The notes under the pieces: generated by a model
What the model was told of the DNA's origin: nothing
What the model saw: only the letters and a program-made list of their open reading frames with translations
Database searches by the model: none
In this document: in pieces, positions 10,801-14,924 of the stretch
How positions within the stretch are numbered: the first letter of the stretch is position 1
Layout of the letters: every line of letters starts with the position of its first letter
NCBI GenBank assembly: GCA_023386645.1
Contig: JAEWJI010000051.1
Location: 1-16,682, forward strand
Direction of reading: 5' to 3'
Source of the DNA: Pseudomonadota bacterium
Lineage (GTDB): Bacteria; Pseudomonadota; Alphaproteobacteria; Caulobacterales; Caulobacteraceae
DNA: 16,682 bases
Translations under genes and position numbers: made by a program

Positions 10801-10989
10801 GAGGCTTATCGAAAGGGACAGCAAACCTTCGGCACGCCTCTTGGCCGCAATGGCATTCTCGAGCGCTGGTTCTATAACCGCCCCGATGGAACTCAATCGT
10901 GGGTAGAGATCCGCGTCACGCCTCAGGGCCGCACAATTACGAACGGGGGGCTAAACACCACGCCCCGGATGTTCGTGCCTATAAAGTAA
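4837..10989 (+). CDS. exported Rhs/YD-repeat polymorphic toxin with variable C-terminal tip
   Basis: A 2050-aa protein. Residues 1-32 are a Sec signal peptide (RSRTR, hydrophobic core, AAQA). The low-complexity N-terminal part leads into an SpvB/Rhs-type N-terminal block at about 265-330 (FSWSYPIRTVP, SVALRYDSQSVDG, GEGWSVAGGGFI). YD/Rhs repeats, such as YDPLGRR, YDSLGNLSSL and YGYDSAGN, are dense from about 1060 to 1780 and should build a hollow beta shell. The Rhs core-associated domain lies at about 1745-1835, with FDSALGRFISADP and NNPVTFADPTG marking its end. The last 215 residues form the tip: two cysteine pairs, a hydrophobic segment at about 1898-1923 that could cross a membrane, and a final 90-residue domain that is the probable toxin. 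No type VI or WXG100/type VII signature is seen; export by Sec is inferred from the signal peptide. The tip is visibly less GC-rich than the core, as expected for a swapped module. Confidence 0.92.
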   Translation: MRPSRSRTRLALTILAVAGLGATLLQPIAAQAAQPDTSALTQLPPVPGHGDASTAPKPTSSNPTRPIKAVTLSAGSYDATLSKGGKPLGTSTQAAADGAWQPLGSSGIQLGHASTKPTAKDRSTSGPTKVHVNVLSSQDAKKRTGSAIAVEVTRTDGSRDAGPVALQIPSDILTSTYGANYASRLRWVEAPASRATSPKATATSAVPVSAATSKSSVMLTPQASGTAMMLAAQSSGASSNGSGDYTATPLNTAATWDVSAQTGDFSWSYPIRTVPVAAGPQPSVALRYDSQSVDGETGATNNQPSSVGEGWSVAGGGFIQRNYVPCSLDDGATGPIASSGDLCWKADNATLSIAGHAGQLDQIGTSGQWRLQSDDGTRIQHATGSPNCGSNGTWDTDCWVVTTTDGTQYFFGSRSASQSTWTVPVYGNDPGEPCNAATFCMQAWRWNLDEVVDVHGNAEVFYYDAQNNIYSRGGTTPTLYVRGGELDHIDYGMNVSHITDSNAASATVAFTYDGYGRCDDATHANCTSEPTAGFATTPAHPADYPDIPFDQNCTSGSCAGLISPTFWTASTLSSITATSWSGGVASKVDSWTLGHSFPDPGDGGAHSLWLTRIDHTGYVGGTATEPPTIFSGTPLQNRVLTLTFSALYKYRLSSIVTSLGGSFTVQYSGTDCQPSEGPTILANPWSNNRRCFPEQWAPPGNAPQMDLFHKYVVTQVQASPVTGTPNVANQITTYTYGTPAWRYETSPLVPTKERTWSRFAGFNQVSVLTGDPNQPANEKRTDYTFYQGMNGDRAGASGGSKTVTVAGTSIPDDLWFAGQAYETKVGNGSAGQVVSDTVKKSLWVSGQTASDSFGTSYLTGDRVTTTTVPSSTAGTATSTITTTHDPTYGYPVSVETIHDDSAPPSCVTTDFVNNTSTWLIGLVAHTRTVNTTCGTPFSPGNVVSETRTAYDSLGYGAGPTLGDLTETGTANSYDANSQPQYTITGKTSYDSMGRAVSATDSLGHTTTTAYTPAAGTSEPGSLTSTLVTNVTAPVAWKTSTSYQPAWNVPVETSDQNGKITDLSYDPLGRRTGVWLPGNSKATNPADPNTAYSYSLSQSAPSVVTTTTLKASSKVTTFSLYDGLGQLLQTQAPNVAGKTTVTDYGYDAQGNQNLSNNPYWTADVTPSGTLFVPNNTSNIPSATATQFDAVGRPTAQLTLSYGIEKYRTTTSYPGADRTDVTPPAGGTPTSTYSNSLGQRTSLVQYQASSISASAPTITTTYGYNNAGTLNRMSDQAGNTWTWNYDLLGHQTSATDPDTGTTTTTYDSGGNLLSSTDARGITLAYTYDTMNRKTAVYTGSASGAIQAKWSYDSVTGAVGQLASSTTYTGSTPSTPGLAYTTSYTGYDSGYQPTGQTISVPAGAPAFGGTSYSYTMQYNRDETLKTKVIPAMGGLGIEGLRYGYDSLGNLSSLSGTSTYGLVNYTNIGQVGSISRGNTVALASSFGYDPATGALSGKVETETNGSTITTPATLTYTRNPAGDITEAQDKGTSTTDTQCFQYDTLRNLTQAWTPANNTCDAAGPGASTGLGGPAPYWTSYVIDDITGNRTQTVSHNSGGVPASTSDYSYPTAGSGQPHAVSTVSTTGAGAGTASYGYDSAGNTTNRPGQSLTWGPLGQLATTNAGGVTQSNVYTADGQLLLQTDASTGSTLFIGETQLHVAPGGSTATAVRDYAITGHTVGERTSKSGVTGSALYYTATENNDTVYLEIDASTGALTRRYTDPYGNVRGATAPWSSGNGYLNKPSDAFAGTAQVGLRSFDSALGRFISADPILAPANPAQNNPFNYSSNNPVTFADPTGACYVASTDSFNHNVNCSSGGPAPQITHGVNQSGPDHAAYRGLRASHGPSQSTTVPLFVPPVVPAVDAIALARVFSASATLLLTILSMKGDTSADQGSAAQENQPQSGQSSSCGPAEYACADDEPEWRANTSHIFRDDDGHLAEDNAANREIIEEAYRKGQQTFGTPLGRNGILERWFYNRPDGTQSWVEIRVTPQGRTITNGGLNTTPRMFVPIK
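10717..10986 (+). other. candidate toxin domain at the Rhs C-terminus (BECR-type RNase suspected)
   Basis: This is a domain within the rhs gene, residues about 1961-2050. The order is SHIFR, GHLAEDNAANREIIEEA, a G-T-P linker, WFYNRPDGTQSWVEIR and GGLNTTPRMFVP. A 'H.FR..GH' start, a helix, then 'DG.Q.WV.VR.G.I...G.N.TPR' is the layout of small C-terminal toxin domains that I associate with the barnase-EndoU-colicin E5/D-RelE (BECR) RNase fold. Candidate active-site residues are the two N-terminal histidines, the arginine after HIF and the late arginine/asparagine. This assignment is from pattern memory. That the segment is a toxin tip is much better supported, by its place after the DPTG end of the Rhs core and the small gene right behind it. 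Confidence 0.5.
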
Positions 10990-11024
10990 CGCCCGGATGG
11001 GGTCAGGCGGGAGGAAGGCGTGAA

Positions 11025-11501
11025 ATGGAAAAACTAACATTTAGCAGCGAAGACATTACTTTCGCAGCGATTCAGTACTGTGAAGAGTTCCTAACACGCG
11101 AAGACGATCGGATCACGCTCTACACCTCAACGCTTGTCGAGCGCGGTCGAACGATTGGGGATCCAGCTGCCTGGGGCGACTGGCTCCGAGTGTGTTGGTT
11201 GGTGTGGAACATCCAGCGTGTTTCCAGGCGCTACCGGGAAGACGAATGGGTCGCAGTAGAAGGCTCCGTTATCCCCATGCAGGCGCTCATAAGAGAACTC
11301 AAGGTCACGCGCTTTCGCGCTGTTGAGGGAAAAGTCGACTTCGCATCGCGAGGCGTTCTGGACGAGGTGTCGGGATATTGGGCCTTCCAAAGGTTCATAG
11401 CTCTCTGGTTTGTTACGAAAGAGCAATCGGTGGCGGCGCTCATAGATGACCTTCGCAACGGAGCTAATGCCGCTTGGTTAGACATTGTTTCCGAAGACTG
11501 A
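11025..11501 (+). CDS. probable immunity protein for the Rhs tip
   Basis: A 158-aa cytosolic protein with no signal peptide and no membrane helix. It starts 35 bases after the rhs stop, with a strong GGAGGAAGG ribosome binding site six bases before the ATG. The sequence is acidic and mixed alpha-helical, rich in tryptophan (WGDWLRVCWLVW, GYWAFQRFIALWF). I recognise no family. Position is the main evidence: in polymorphic-toxin loci the gene directly after the toxin tip nearly always encodes the cognate inhibitor. Its base composition is visibly lower in GC than the Rhs core and matches the tip, so tip and gene probably arrived together. The reading frame continues past its TGA into another protein-like segment, described next. 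Confidence 0.7.
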   Translation: MEKLTFSSEDITFAAIQYCEEFLTREDDRITLYTSTLVERGRTIGDPAAWGDWLRVCWLVWNIQRVSRRYREDEWVAVEGSVIPMQALIRELKVTRFRAVEGKVDFASRGVLDEVSGYWAFQRFIALWFVTKEQSVAALIDDLRNGANAAWLDIVSED

Positions 11502-11624
11502 TCGGTTTTCGCGCGCGGAGACCCCTTCGTTCAAATCGGCGTACAAACCTTCCATGCCAACGAGGATGTGTGGGACCAGCAGGCGGCGAACCTGAAAGCC
11601 TTGATTGAAGCGGGTAAACGATGA
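11502..11624 (+). pseudogene. orphan 3' gene tail between the immunity gene and the membrane protein gene
   Basis: Directly after the immunity gene's stop, and in the same frame, 40 codons read as real protein: GDPFVQIGVQTFHANEDVW, then an amphipathic helix ending ALIEAGKR. The TGA at 11622-11624 overlaps the ATG of the next gene as ATGA, the sort of coupling real neighbouring genes keep. There is no start codon with a ribosome binding site for it. Either it is the tail of a displaced toxin or immunity gene whose 5' part was replaced by the present module, or the immunity gene was once longer and was cut by a nonsense change at 11499. I favour the first reading. Confidence 0.5.
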
Positions 11625-12046
11625 AGCTACGTCCATTGACTAAGCGACCGGTAGTTTGGTCGATCGTTGCAGCAGCCATATTCTCGGCCGTGTCGTATAT
11701 CTGTTTCGCAGTGATGATCTCCGCGACTTTCGGTAATGCAGCCTTTGCCCGGTGGTTCGCATTCTTCCTTTTTGTGTTTGCCCTTCCGGGCGGCGTTCTT
11801 ATAGGTGCCATACTCGGTGGCCTGCTTGCGCTCTATTTGAAGGCTGGCAAAGGCTCGCCTGTTGGTTGGGTACGCGGGATCGGTTTGGTGATTTACGCAC
11901 TCCTATTCGGCTTCGGCTTCTTCGCCCTTTGGACGAAAATATTGTCGCCGGGTCCACAGTTCTGGTCATTCGTTGTGGCGGTCATAGTCGGAGCCGCGAT
12001 TGCCCTACCCATTCTTGCTCCCACTCGGCGCATTGCTGAGCGTTGA
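11621..12046 (+). CDS. small four-helix membrane protein, possible membrane immunity protein
   Basis: A 141-aa protein with a basic N-terminus (MKLRPLTKRP) and four hydrophobic stretches at about residues 12-33, 43-70, 83-104 and 112-130, ending TRRIAER. No family motif is seen. The start overlaps the stop of the orphan tail upstream by ATGA, so it was probably translated by coupling to the lost upstream gene and may now be weakly expressed. Small membrane proteins of this kind serve as immunity proteins against pore-forming or membrane-crossing toxins, which would make it a leftover from an earlier toxin module. A general transport or stress role cannot be excluded. Confidence 0.65.
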   Translation: MKLRPLTKRPVVWSIVAAAIFSAVSYICFAVMISATFGNAAFARWFAFFLFVFALPGGVLIGAILGGLLALYLKAGKGSPVGWVRGIGLVIYALLFGFGFFALWTKILSPGPQFWSFVVAVIVGAAIALPILAPTRRIAER

Positions 12047-12078
12047 GCTGAGGCGCACTCGAAAAAGATCACCTACAA

Positions 12079-12447
12079 ATGAGACCTCGCTCGTTCGCAG
12101 ACGAGATGTTGATCATCGGGCTGGTTGACCATCTCGACGTATCTTACGCATACACGGTTGTCGCACCCGAGGAACCTCAATCCGATATTTTTGCAGATTG
12201 TCAAGCCTCCGCAATAGGAGTGATGACAGTTCTCCTCTTGGGCGGACTGGTCGAGCCGATCGTCAAAGAGGCGGACGATTGGAGGAGGTCATCTCGCCCG
12301 GTCGAAGAAGTCGTGATAAGGCTCACTCGGGGATGGCTGGAAGAATGGCCGAATGACGTCCCTACCCCCGGTGCCCTGGGCTGGTTTCGAAATACTGCCA
12401 AAGGGAACCAGATTGCGGAAGAGAGGCTCGCTTCCGAGCGTAAGTAG
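12079..12447 (+). CDS. unknown small protein, possible orphan immunity protein
   Basis: A 122-aa protein, 32 bases after the membrane protein gene and on the same strand. No family is recognised. The C-terminal half has EEVVIRLTRGWLEEW, then P-T-P-G-ALGWFRNTAKG, a helix-turn-strand layout (aromatic pairs and a final 'T..G') that I have seen in small actinobacterial proteins near toxin tips. The start is uncertain: ATG 12079 has only a weak A-rich leader, and ATG 12106 is possible. It has no signal peptide or clear membrane helix, though VMTVLLLGGLV is hydrophobic. Position in the tail of an rhs locus suggests an immunity gene from an older module. Confidence 0.5.
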   Translation: MRPRSFADEMLIIGLVDHLDVSYAYTVVAPEEPQSDIFADCQASAIGVMTVLLLGGLVEPIVKEADDWRRSSRPVEEVVIRLTRGWLEEWPNDVPTPGALGWFRNTAKGNQIAEERLASERK

Positions 12448-12463
12448 CGCGGCGGATTCCGCG
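12448..12463 (+). terminator. weak hairpin after the toxin locus
   Basis: A 5-bp stem CGCGG/CCGCG with a 6-base loop begins one base past the stop of the preceding gene. There is no T-run, so it is a weak candidate for the end of the rhs transcript. Confidence 0.25.
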
Positions 12464-12889
12464 AGCTAGTTACCCAAGTGGGGAAGCCTACTCGAGGGGG
12501 ACAAAGACGCTCGCTTACACAAACTCTTAGACGGCCATTCGGCGGTCGTGGCGCATAGCACGCTCGCGCCTCAGATCATTCGTGACTATCGGTGGCGGTG
12601 GCAGGGCCGACTCACCGTCCTCAGGGTCGGCCAGCAGCCGCGTCCCGCACACCGCCTGACCACGGCGGCGCGGCTGCGAAAGGTTTCATTCAGGTATGCG
12701 TTTTTGCTAGAACCATGACGTCAGGGTCGTCAGCGTCTTCAGAGTCTCCTGGGGTCGGCTCCGGTCGTACGATCCGAGCGGGCAAGTTCCCGTCGGTGCT
12801 TTGCCGGTGCCTGTTAATTCATCGCACAACTATGGACATGCATGCGCGGCGAACTGTCGACTTCGTGCGAGGACTGAGTGCTCCAGAAC
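12464..12889. other. gene-free stretch
   Basis: About 425 bases in which I recognise nothing. An open frame of 121 codons exists from 12592 on the plus strand, but its serine-, arginine- and proline-rich composition is typical of chance frames in GC-rich DNA and it has no ribosome binding site. It is likely decayed island DNA. Confidence 0.45.
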
Positions 12890-13228
12890 TCAATCAAGCG
12901 ACTCGTCCTCTGCGAGCTGCCGGATCGACAACACGTAAGTCGTCGTCCGACGCGTGAACAACAGCTCCGGGGCGCCAAGCGATTCGATGTCTAAAATCGC
13001 TGGCTTCCCCACCTCCAGTTGCACGATCCTGAGCAGCTGAATCCACCCGTGGTCGTGATCCCGCAGTTTCGACGGGAACGCAACCTCCGGCCCTGGTTTC
13101 ACACTTCCCCGAATGCGCTGCAGGAGCTCTGGATCCAGGTCAAGCAAATACCGCGACGCTTCCGAGACGACCTCCCACCGTCCGCTATTCGGTGCGCTGT
13201 CGCTTGACTGAGGCAGTATCGCGATCAC
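12890..13228 (-). CDS. unknown protein on the opposite strand, possibly 5'-truncated
   Basis: A 112-aa frame with protein-like composition and codon use: WEVVSEASRYLLDLDPELL, a basic-acidic helix, HDHGWIQLLRIVQLEVG, then VLSIRQLAEDESLD. I do not recognise it. The first in-frame start that does not run into neighbouring debris is GTG 13228, with no obvious ribosome binding site. The rhs fragment at 13245-13347 begins 17 bases upstream, leaving no room for a promoter, so the gene's original 5' end may have been lost at that junction. Its setting among toxin debris makes an orphan immunity or toxin-related role possible, but nothing in the sequence proves one. Confidence 0.5.
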   Translation of the reverse strand: MIAILPQSSDSAPNSGRWEVVSEASRYLLDLDPELLQRIRGSVKPGPEVAFPSKLRDHDHGWIQLLRIVQLEVGKPAILDIESLGAPELLFTRRTTTYVLSIRQLAEDESLD

Positions 13229-13244
13229 AGGTACTGGGCGGACA

Positions 13245-13347
13245 GAGGCACCAGTTACAGCTACACGATGCAATACAACCGCGACGAGACCCTGAAGACG
13301 AAGGTCATTCCCGCTAGGGGAGGACTTGGCATCGAGGGTCTCCGCTA
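13245..13347 (+). pseudogene. fragment of a second rhs gene
   Basis: 103 bases align without gaps to 9050-9152 inside the intact rhs gene with six mismatches. Five are silent in the rhs frame and one changes Met to Arg (GGLGIEGLR follows). The encoded piece runs from GTSYSYTMQYNRDETLK to GLR, then a TAG falls at the break. Silent differences imply that this comes from a separate rhs copy that evolved as a working gene before breaking up, not from a recent copying event. Both ends stop abruptly: against the unknown minus-strand gene on the left and the cell-wall-binding fragment on the right. Confidence 0.9.
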
Positions 13348-13506
13348 GCCGGGTCGACCTCCTCGCCGCTGTTCCTCGCGACGGCGGGATGCGTCCCCCA
13401 AAGCGTGCTCGCGGACATTGTCCGCCTTGGCGCAACCTCGGTGACCGTCGTCGGTGGTCCCGCAGTTCTGAACGACAACGTCGTCGCGCTCGCCTCCTGC
13501 GGCTAG
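13348..13506 (+). pseudogene. C-terminal fragment of a cell-wall-binding repeat 2 (CWB2) protein
   Basis: Read from 13348 to a TAG at 13504-13506, the frame gives AGSTSSPLFLATAGCVPQSV, then ADIVRLGATSVTVVGGPAVL and a final cysteine near the stop. 'PL.L....CVP..V...I..LG...V.V.GG..AL' is the end of a CWB2 repeat, the module that anchors secreted proteins to the cell wall in many actinobacteria and Firmicutes. Everything before it is missing. The frame differs from that of the abutting rhs fragment, so this is a recombination joint, not a fusion gene. Confidence 0.75.
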
Positions 13507-13687
13507 AGTCGCGCAGCTGCCTTTTCTCACATGTTCAGATGCCTCGAGCGTCGGGCCGCGCCTCGGTCAGTGGACGCCCGAACTCGGTCGGCATCCGGCC
13601 ATCGATCGCGACGACAGGGTGCGGCTCTCTGCACCCTCCGGGAAAGCGCAAGAGAACGTCCCGGCAGCGCGCAAGCCCTCCACACTT
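13507..13687. other. gene-free stretch with one perfect hairpin
   Basis: No gene is recognised. AGGGTGC at 13616-13622 and GCACCCT at 13631-13637 form a 7-bp stem with an 8-base loop. No T-run follows, so its role, if any, is unclear. Confidence 0.35.
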
Positions 13688-13756
13688 CTAACCCGTCCCG
13701 GACGCTCTCGCCGTGACTTGCCCACAGTTAGCCCACAGTTCGGCGAGATGACAGTG
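13688..13756 (-). pseudogene. possible C-terminal tail of an integrase
   Basis: On the minus strand the frame reads HLAELWANCGQVTARASGTG and then a stop. The 'LWA.CGQ' ending is one I associate with the C-termini of actinobacterial phage-type tyrosine integrases. A stop (TGA) lies just before it, and att is only about 90 bases further along, so no complete gene can be here. It could equally be chance. Confidence 0.25.
13720..13740 (+). repeat. two tandem copies of GCCCACAGTT
   Basis: The 10-base word occurs at 13720-13729 and 13731-13740, a period of 11, close to one helical turn. It lies about 100 bases inside the right att site. It may be an integrase or accessory-protein arm site, or simply repeated codons within a lost gene. 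Confidence 0.4.
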
Positions 13757-13761
13757 TCATC
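13747..13761. repeat. 15-bp palindrome GATGACAGTGTCATC
   Basis: Seven-base arms around a single central base, inside the right end of the island. The form is that of a dimeric regulator or recombinase binding site. No regulator gene remains next to it. Confidence 0.4.
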
Positions 13762-13844
13762 TATGTGATTTCGCCAGGCATGGCTATTCGACCTGGTCTG
13801 GGATTTCGTACGGTCTAACCGGCGACGACGGTCGGCGGAATAGA

Positions 13845-13872
13845 GTTCAAATCCCTCCGTCTCCGCCGATCG
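13845..13872 (+). repeat. attR: right copy of the 28-bp island repeat
   Basis: Identical to 1028-1055. It carries only the 3' part of tRNA-Ser, without the anticodon arm or 5' acceptor strand, so it is not a functional tRNA. Immediately after it comes the hairpin expected downstream of an undisturbed tRNA gene. Confidence 0.88.
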
Positions 13873-13906
13873 AAACCCCCGGAATCCCAGTGATTTCGGG
13901 GGTTTC
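13872..13906 (+). terminator. displaced terminator of tRNA-Ser
   Basis: GAAACCCCCG (13872-13881) pairs with CGGGGGTTTC (13897-13906). Four further pairs including one G-U extend the stem to 14 bp with a 7-base loop. A strong stem starting at the end of the att repeat is what would follow tRNA-Ser before integration. There is no long T-run, as is common in actinobacteria. Confidence 0.65.
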
Positions 13907-13949
13907 ACGTGGCCGGCAGAGACTCCTGGTCTGGTCGTCGCTGCCACGG

Positions 13950-14246
13950 TCAGCGGCTGATGTACGCGCCGTCGGTGTCGTGCTCGAGCGTGTAGTAGCG
14001 GAAGCGGGCGGTCTCGGACGAGAGGGTCCAGGCGCGCTCGAAGCGGCCGGCGGCGGAGTCGTACTCGACGACGATGCGGTCCGCGGCGGTCGGGTACTGC
14101 GACGGCCACTGGCGGGGGGAGCCCAGGCCCTCGGCCTGGAGGACGACCTGTGCGCCGGCGCCGAGCGGGCGACGGGTGAGTTCTGCCACCGCGGCGGCGT
14201 CGAGACGGGCCTCGGTGATGGTGCGTGCGGTGAGCTGGGTGTTCAT
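13950..14246 (-). CDS. hypothetical 98-aa protein, divergent from tetR
   Basis: Starts at ATG 14246 with GGAGATCGGA just upstream, rather than at the earlier frame start, which would run through the operator. The protein has an alpha-helical N-terminal half (ARLDAAAVAELTRRPL) and a beta-like C-terminal half (DRIVVEYDSAAGRFERAWTL, RYYTLEHDTDGAYISR). There is no signal peptide or membrane helix, and I recognise no family. It is transcribed away from the TetR gene, and the palindrome at 14261-14278 lies 14 bases upstream of its start, so it is probably repressed by that TetR protein. It is the first chromosomal gene beyond the island. Confidence 0.7.
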   Translation of the reverse strand: MNTQLTARTITEARLDAAAVAELTRRPLGAGAQVVLQAEGLGSPRQWPSQYPTAADRIVVEYDSAAGRFERAWTLSSETARFRYYTLEHDTDGAYISR

Positions 14247-14260
14247 TCCGATCTCCAATG

Positions 14261-14278
14261 TAACTAAATGGTTAGTTA
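14261..14278. promoter_or_regulatory. palindromic TetR-type operator in the divergent intergenic region
   Basis: TAACTAA (14261-14267) and TTAGTTA (14272-14278) are perfect inverted arms around ATGG. The AT-rich palindrome between divergent genes, one of which is a TetR regulator, is a typical self-controlled operator. TATAGT at 14277-14282 could be a -10 for the tetR direction, so binding would block that promoter. Confidence 0.7.
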
Positions 14279-14326
14279 TATAGTAGATCATGTTCGAGCG
14301 AAACGGAAGAGGAGGGGTCCGGACCC

Positions 14327-14899
14327 ATGGCGAGACGGTACGACCGCGACGAGAGCACGCGACTGCTGCTGGAAGCGAGCGCGGAGGAGTTCGCGCGCCA
14401 CGGTGTCGGCGGCGCGCGCATCGACCGCATCGCGCACCGCGCCGAGGTCAACAAAGCATCCATCTACTCGTACATCGGCAACAAGGACGAGCTGTTCCAG
14501 GCGGCGCTGCAGAGCAAACTCGGCCAGCTCGCCGACCGGGTGGCGATCGCGTCCGACGACCTCGCCGCATACGCAGGCGACCTCTTCGACTTCCTGACGG
14601 CGGAGCCGGTCGTGGCGTGGCTGTTCGAGCAGGAGGGCCTGCACTACGGCACGCGGGACGTCCCGGCGCTCGCCGAACGGTCCGGCTACTTCCAGTCGCG
14701 CGTCGCCGCGGTGCGCGAGGCCCTCGGCGGTGACGGGGATGCGGAGGCGATCTACTTCTCCATCATCGCCATGTGCTACTGGTACGTGGCGGCGCCGCAG
14801 CTGGTGCGGATGGTCTTCGGCGACGTCCCTGCCGAGGAGGCGAAGACCCGCTACCGCCGTCACGTCGTCGAGACCGCGGAGGCCATGACTTCTCGCTGA
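14327..14899 (+). CDS. TetR/AcrR family transcriptional regulator
   Basis: A 190-aa protein of normal TetR length. The N-terminal helix-turn-helix domain covers residues about 10-57: LLEASAEEFARHGVGGARID, IAHRAEVNKASIYSYIGNKD, then LFQAAL. The 'IY.Y...KDELF' motif is diagnostic. The C-terminal all-helical ligand/dimer domain (60-190) is variable and gives no clue to the ligand. GGAGG lies 11 bases before the ATG. It probably represses itself, the SDR gene 25 bases downstream and the divergent small gene through the palindrome at 14261-14278. The inducer may be a substrate of the reductase, which is inference from the operon. Confidence 0.93.
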   Translation: MARRYDRDESTRLLLEASAEEFARHGVGGARIDRIAHRAEVNKASIYSYIGNKDELFQAALQSKLGQLADRVAIASDDLAAYAGDLFDFLTAEPVVAWLFEQEGLHYGTRDVPALAERSGYFQSRVAAVREALGGDGDAEAIYFSIIAMCYWYVAAPQLVRMVFGDVPAEEAKTRYRRHVVETAEAMTSR

Positions 14900-14924
14900 G
14901 CGTACGTTCGACGTGGAGGCACAC

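Larger units (their letters stand above)
1028..13872. mobile_element. tRNA-Ser genomic island carrying a polymorphic-toxin locus, integration functions decayed
   Basis: The island is defined by a perfect 28-bp direct repeat at 1028-1055 and 13845-13872, the first copy being the T arm, acceptor strand and immediate downstream bases of tRNA-Ser. Chromosome-like genes lie on both sides, and the tRNA's likely terminator is on the far side. Inside are an rhs toxin locus, several gene fragments and two long gene-poor stretches. No complete integrase, excisionase, relaxase or replication gene is visible, so the element is probably immobile now, although its ends are intact and a helper integrase could in principle excise it. 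Confidence 0.85.

Noticed and set aside
12592..12957. 121-codon plus-strand frame
   Set aside because: Low-complexity Ser/Arg/Pro composition, no ribosome binding site, and it overlaps a better minus-strand gene.
13567..14109. 180-codon minus-strand frame across the right att site
   Set aside because: It spans the tRNA 3' fragment and the terminator, is extremely arginine-rich and overlaps the better supported 98-aa gene.
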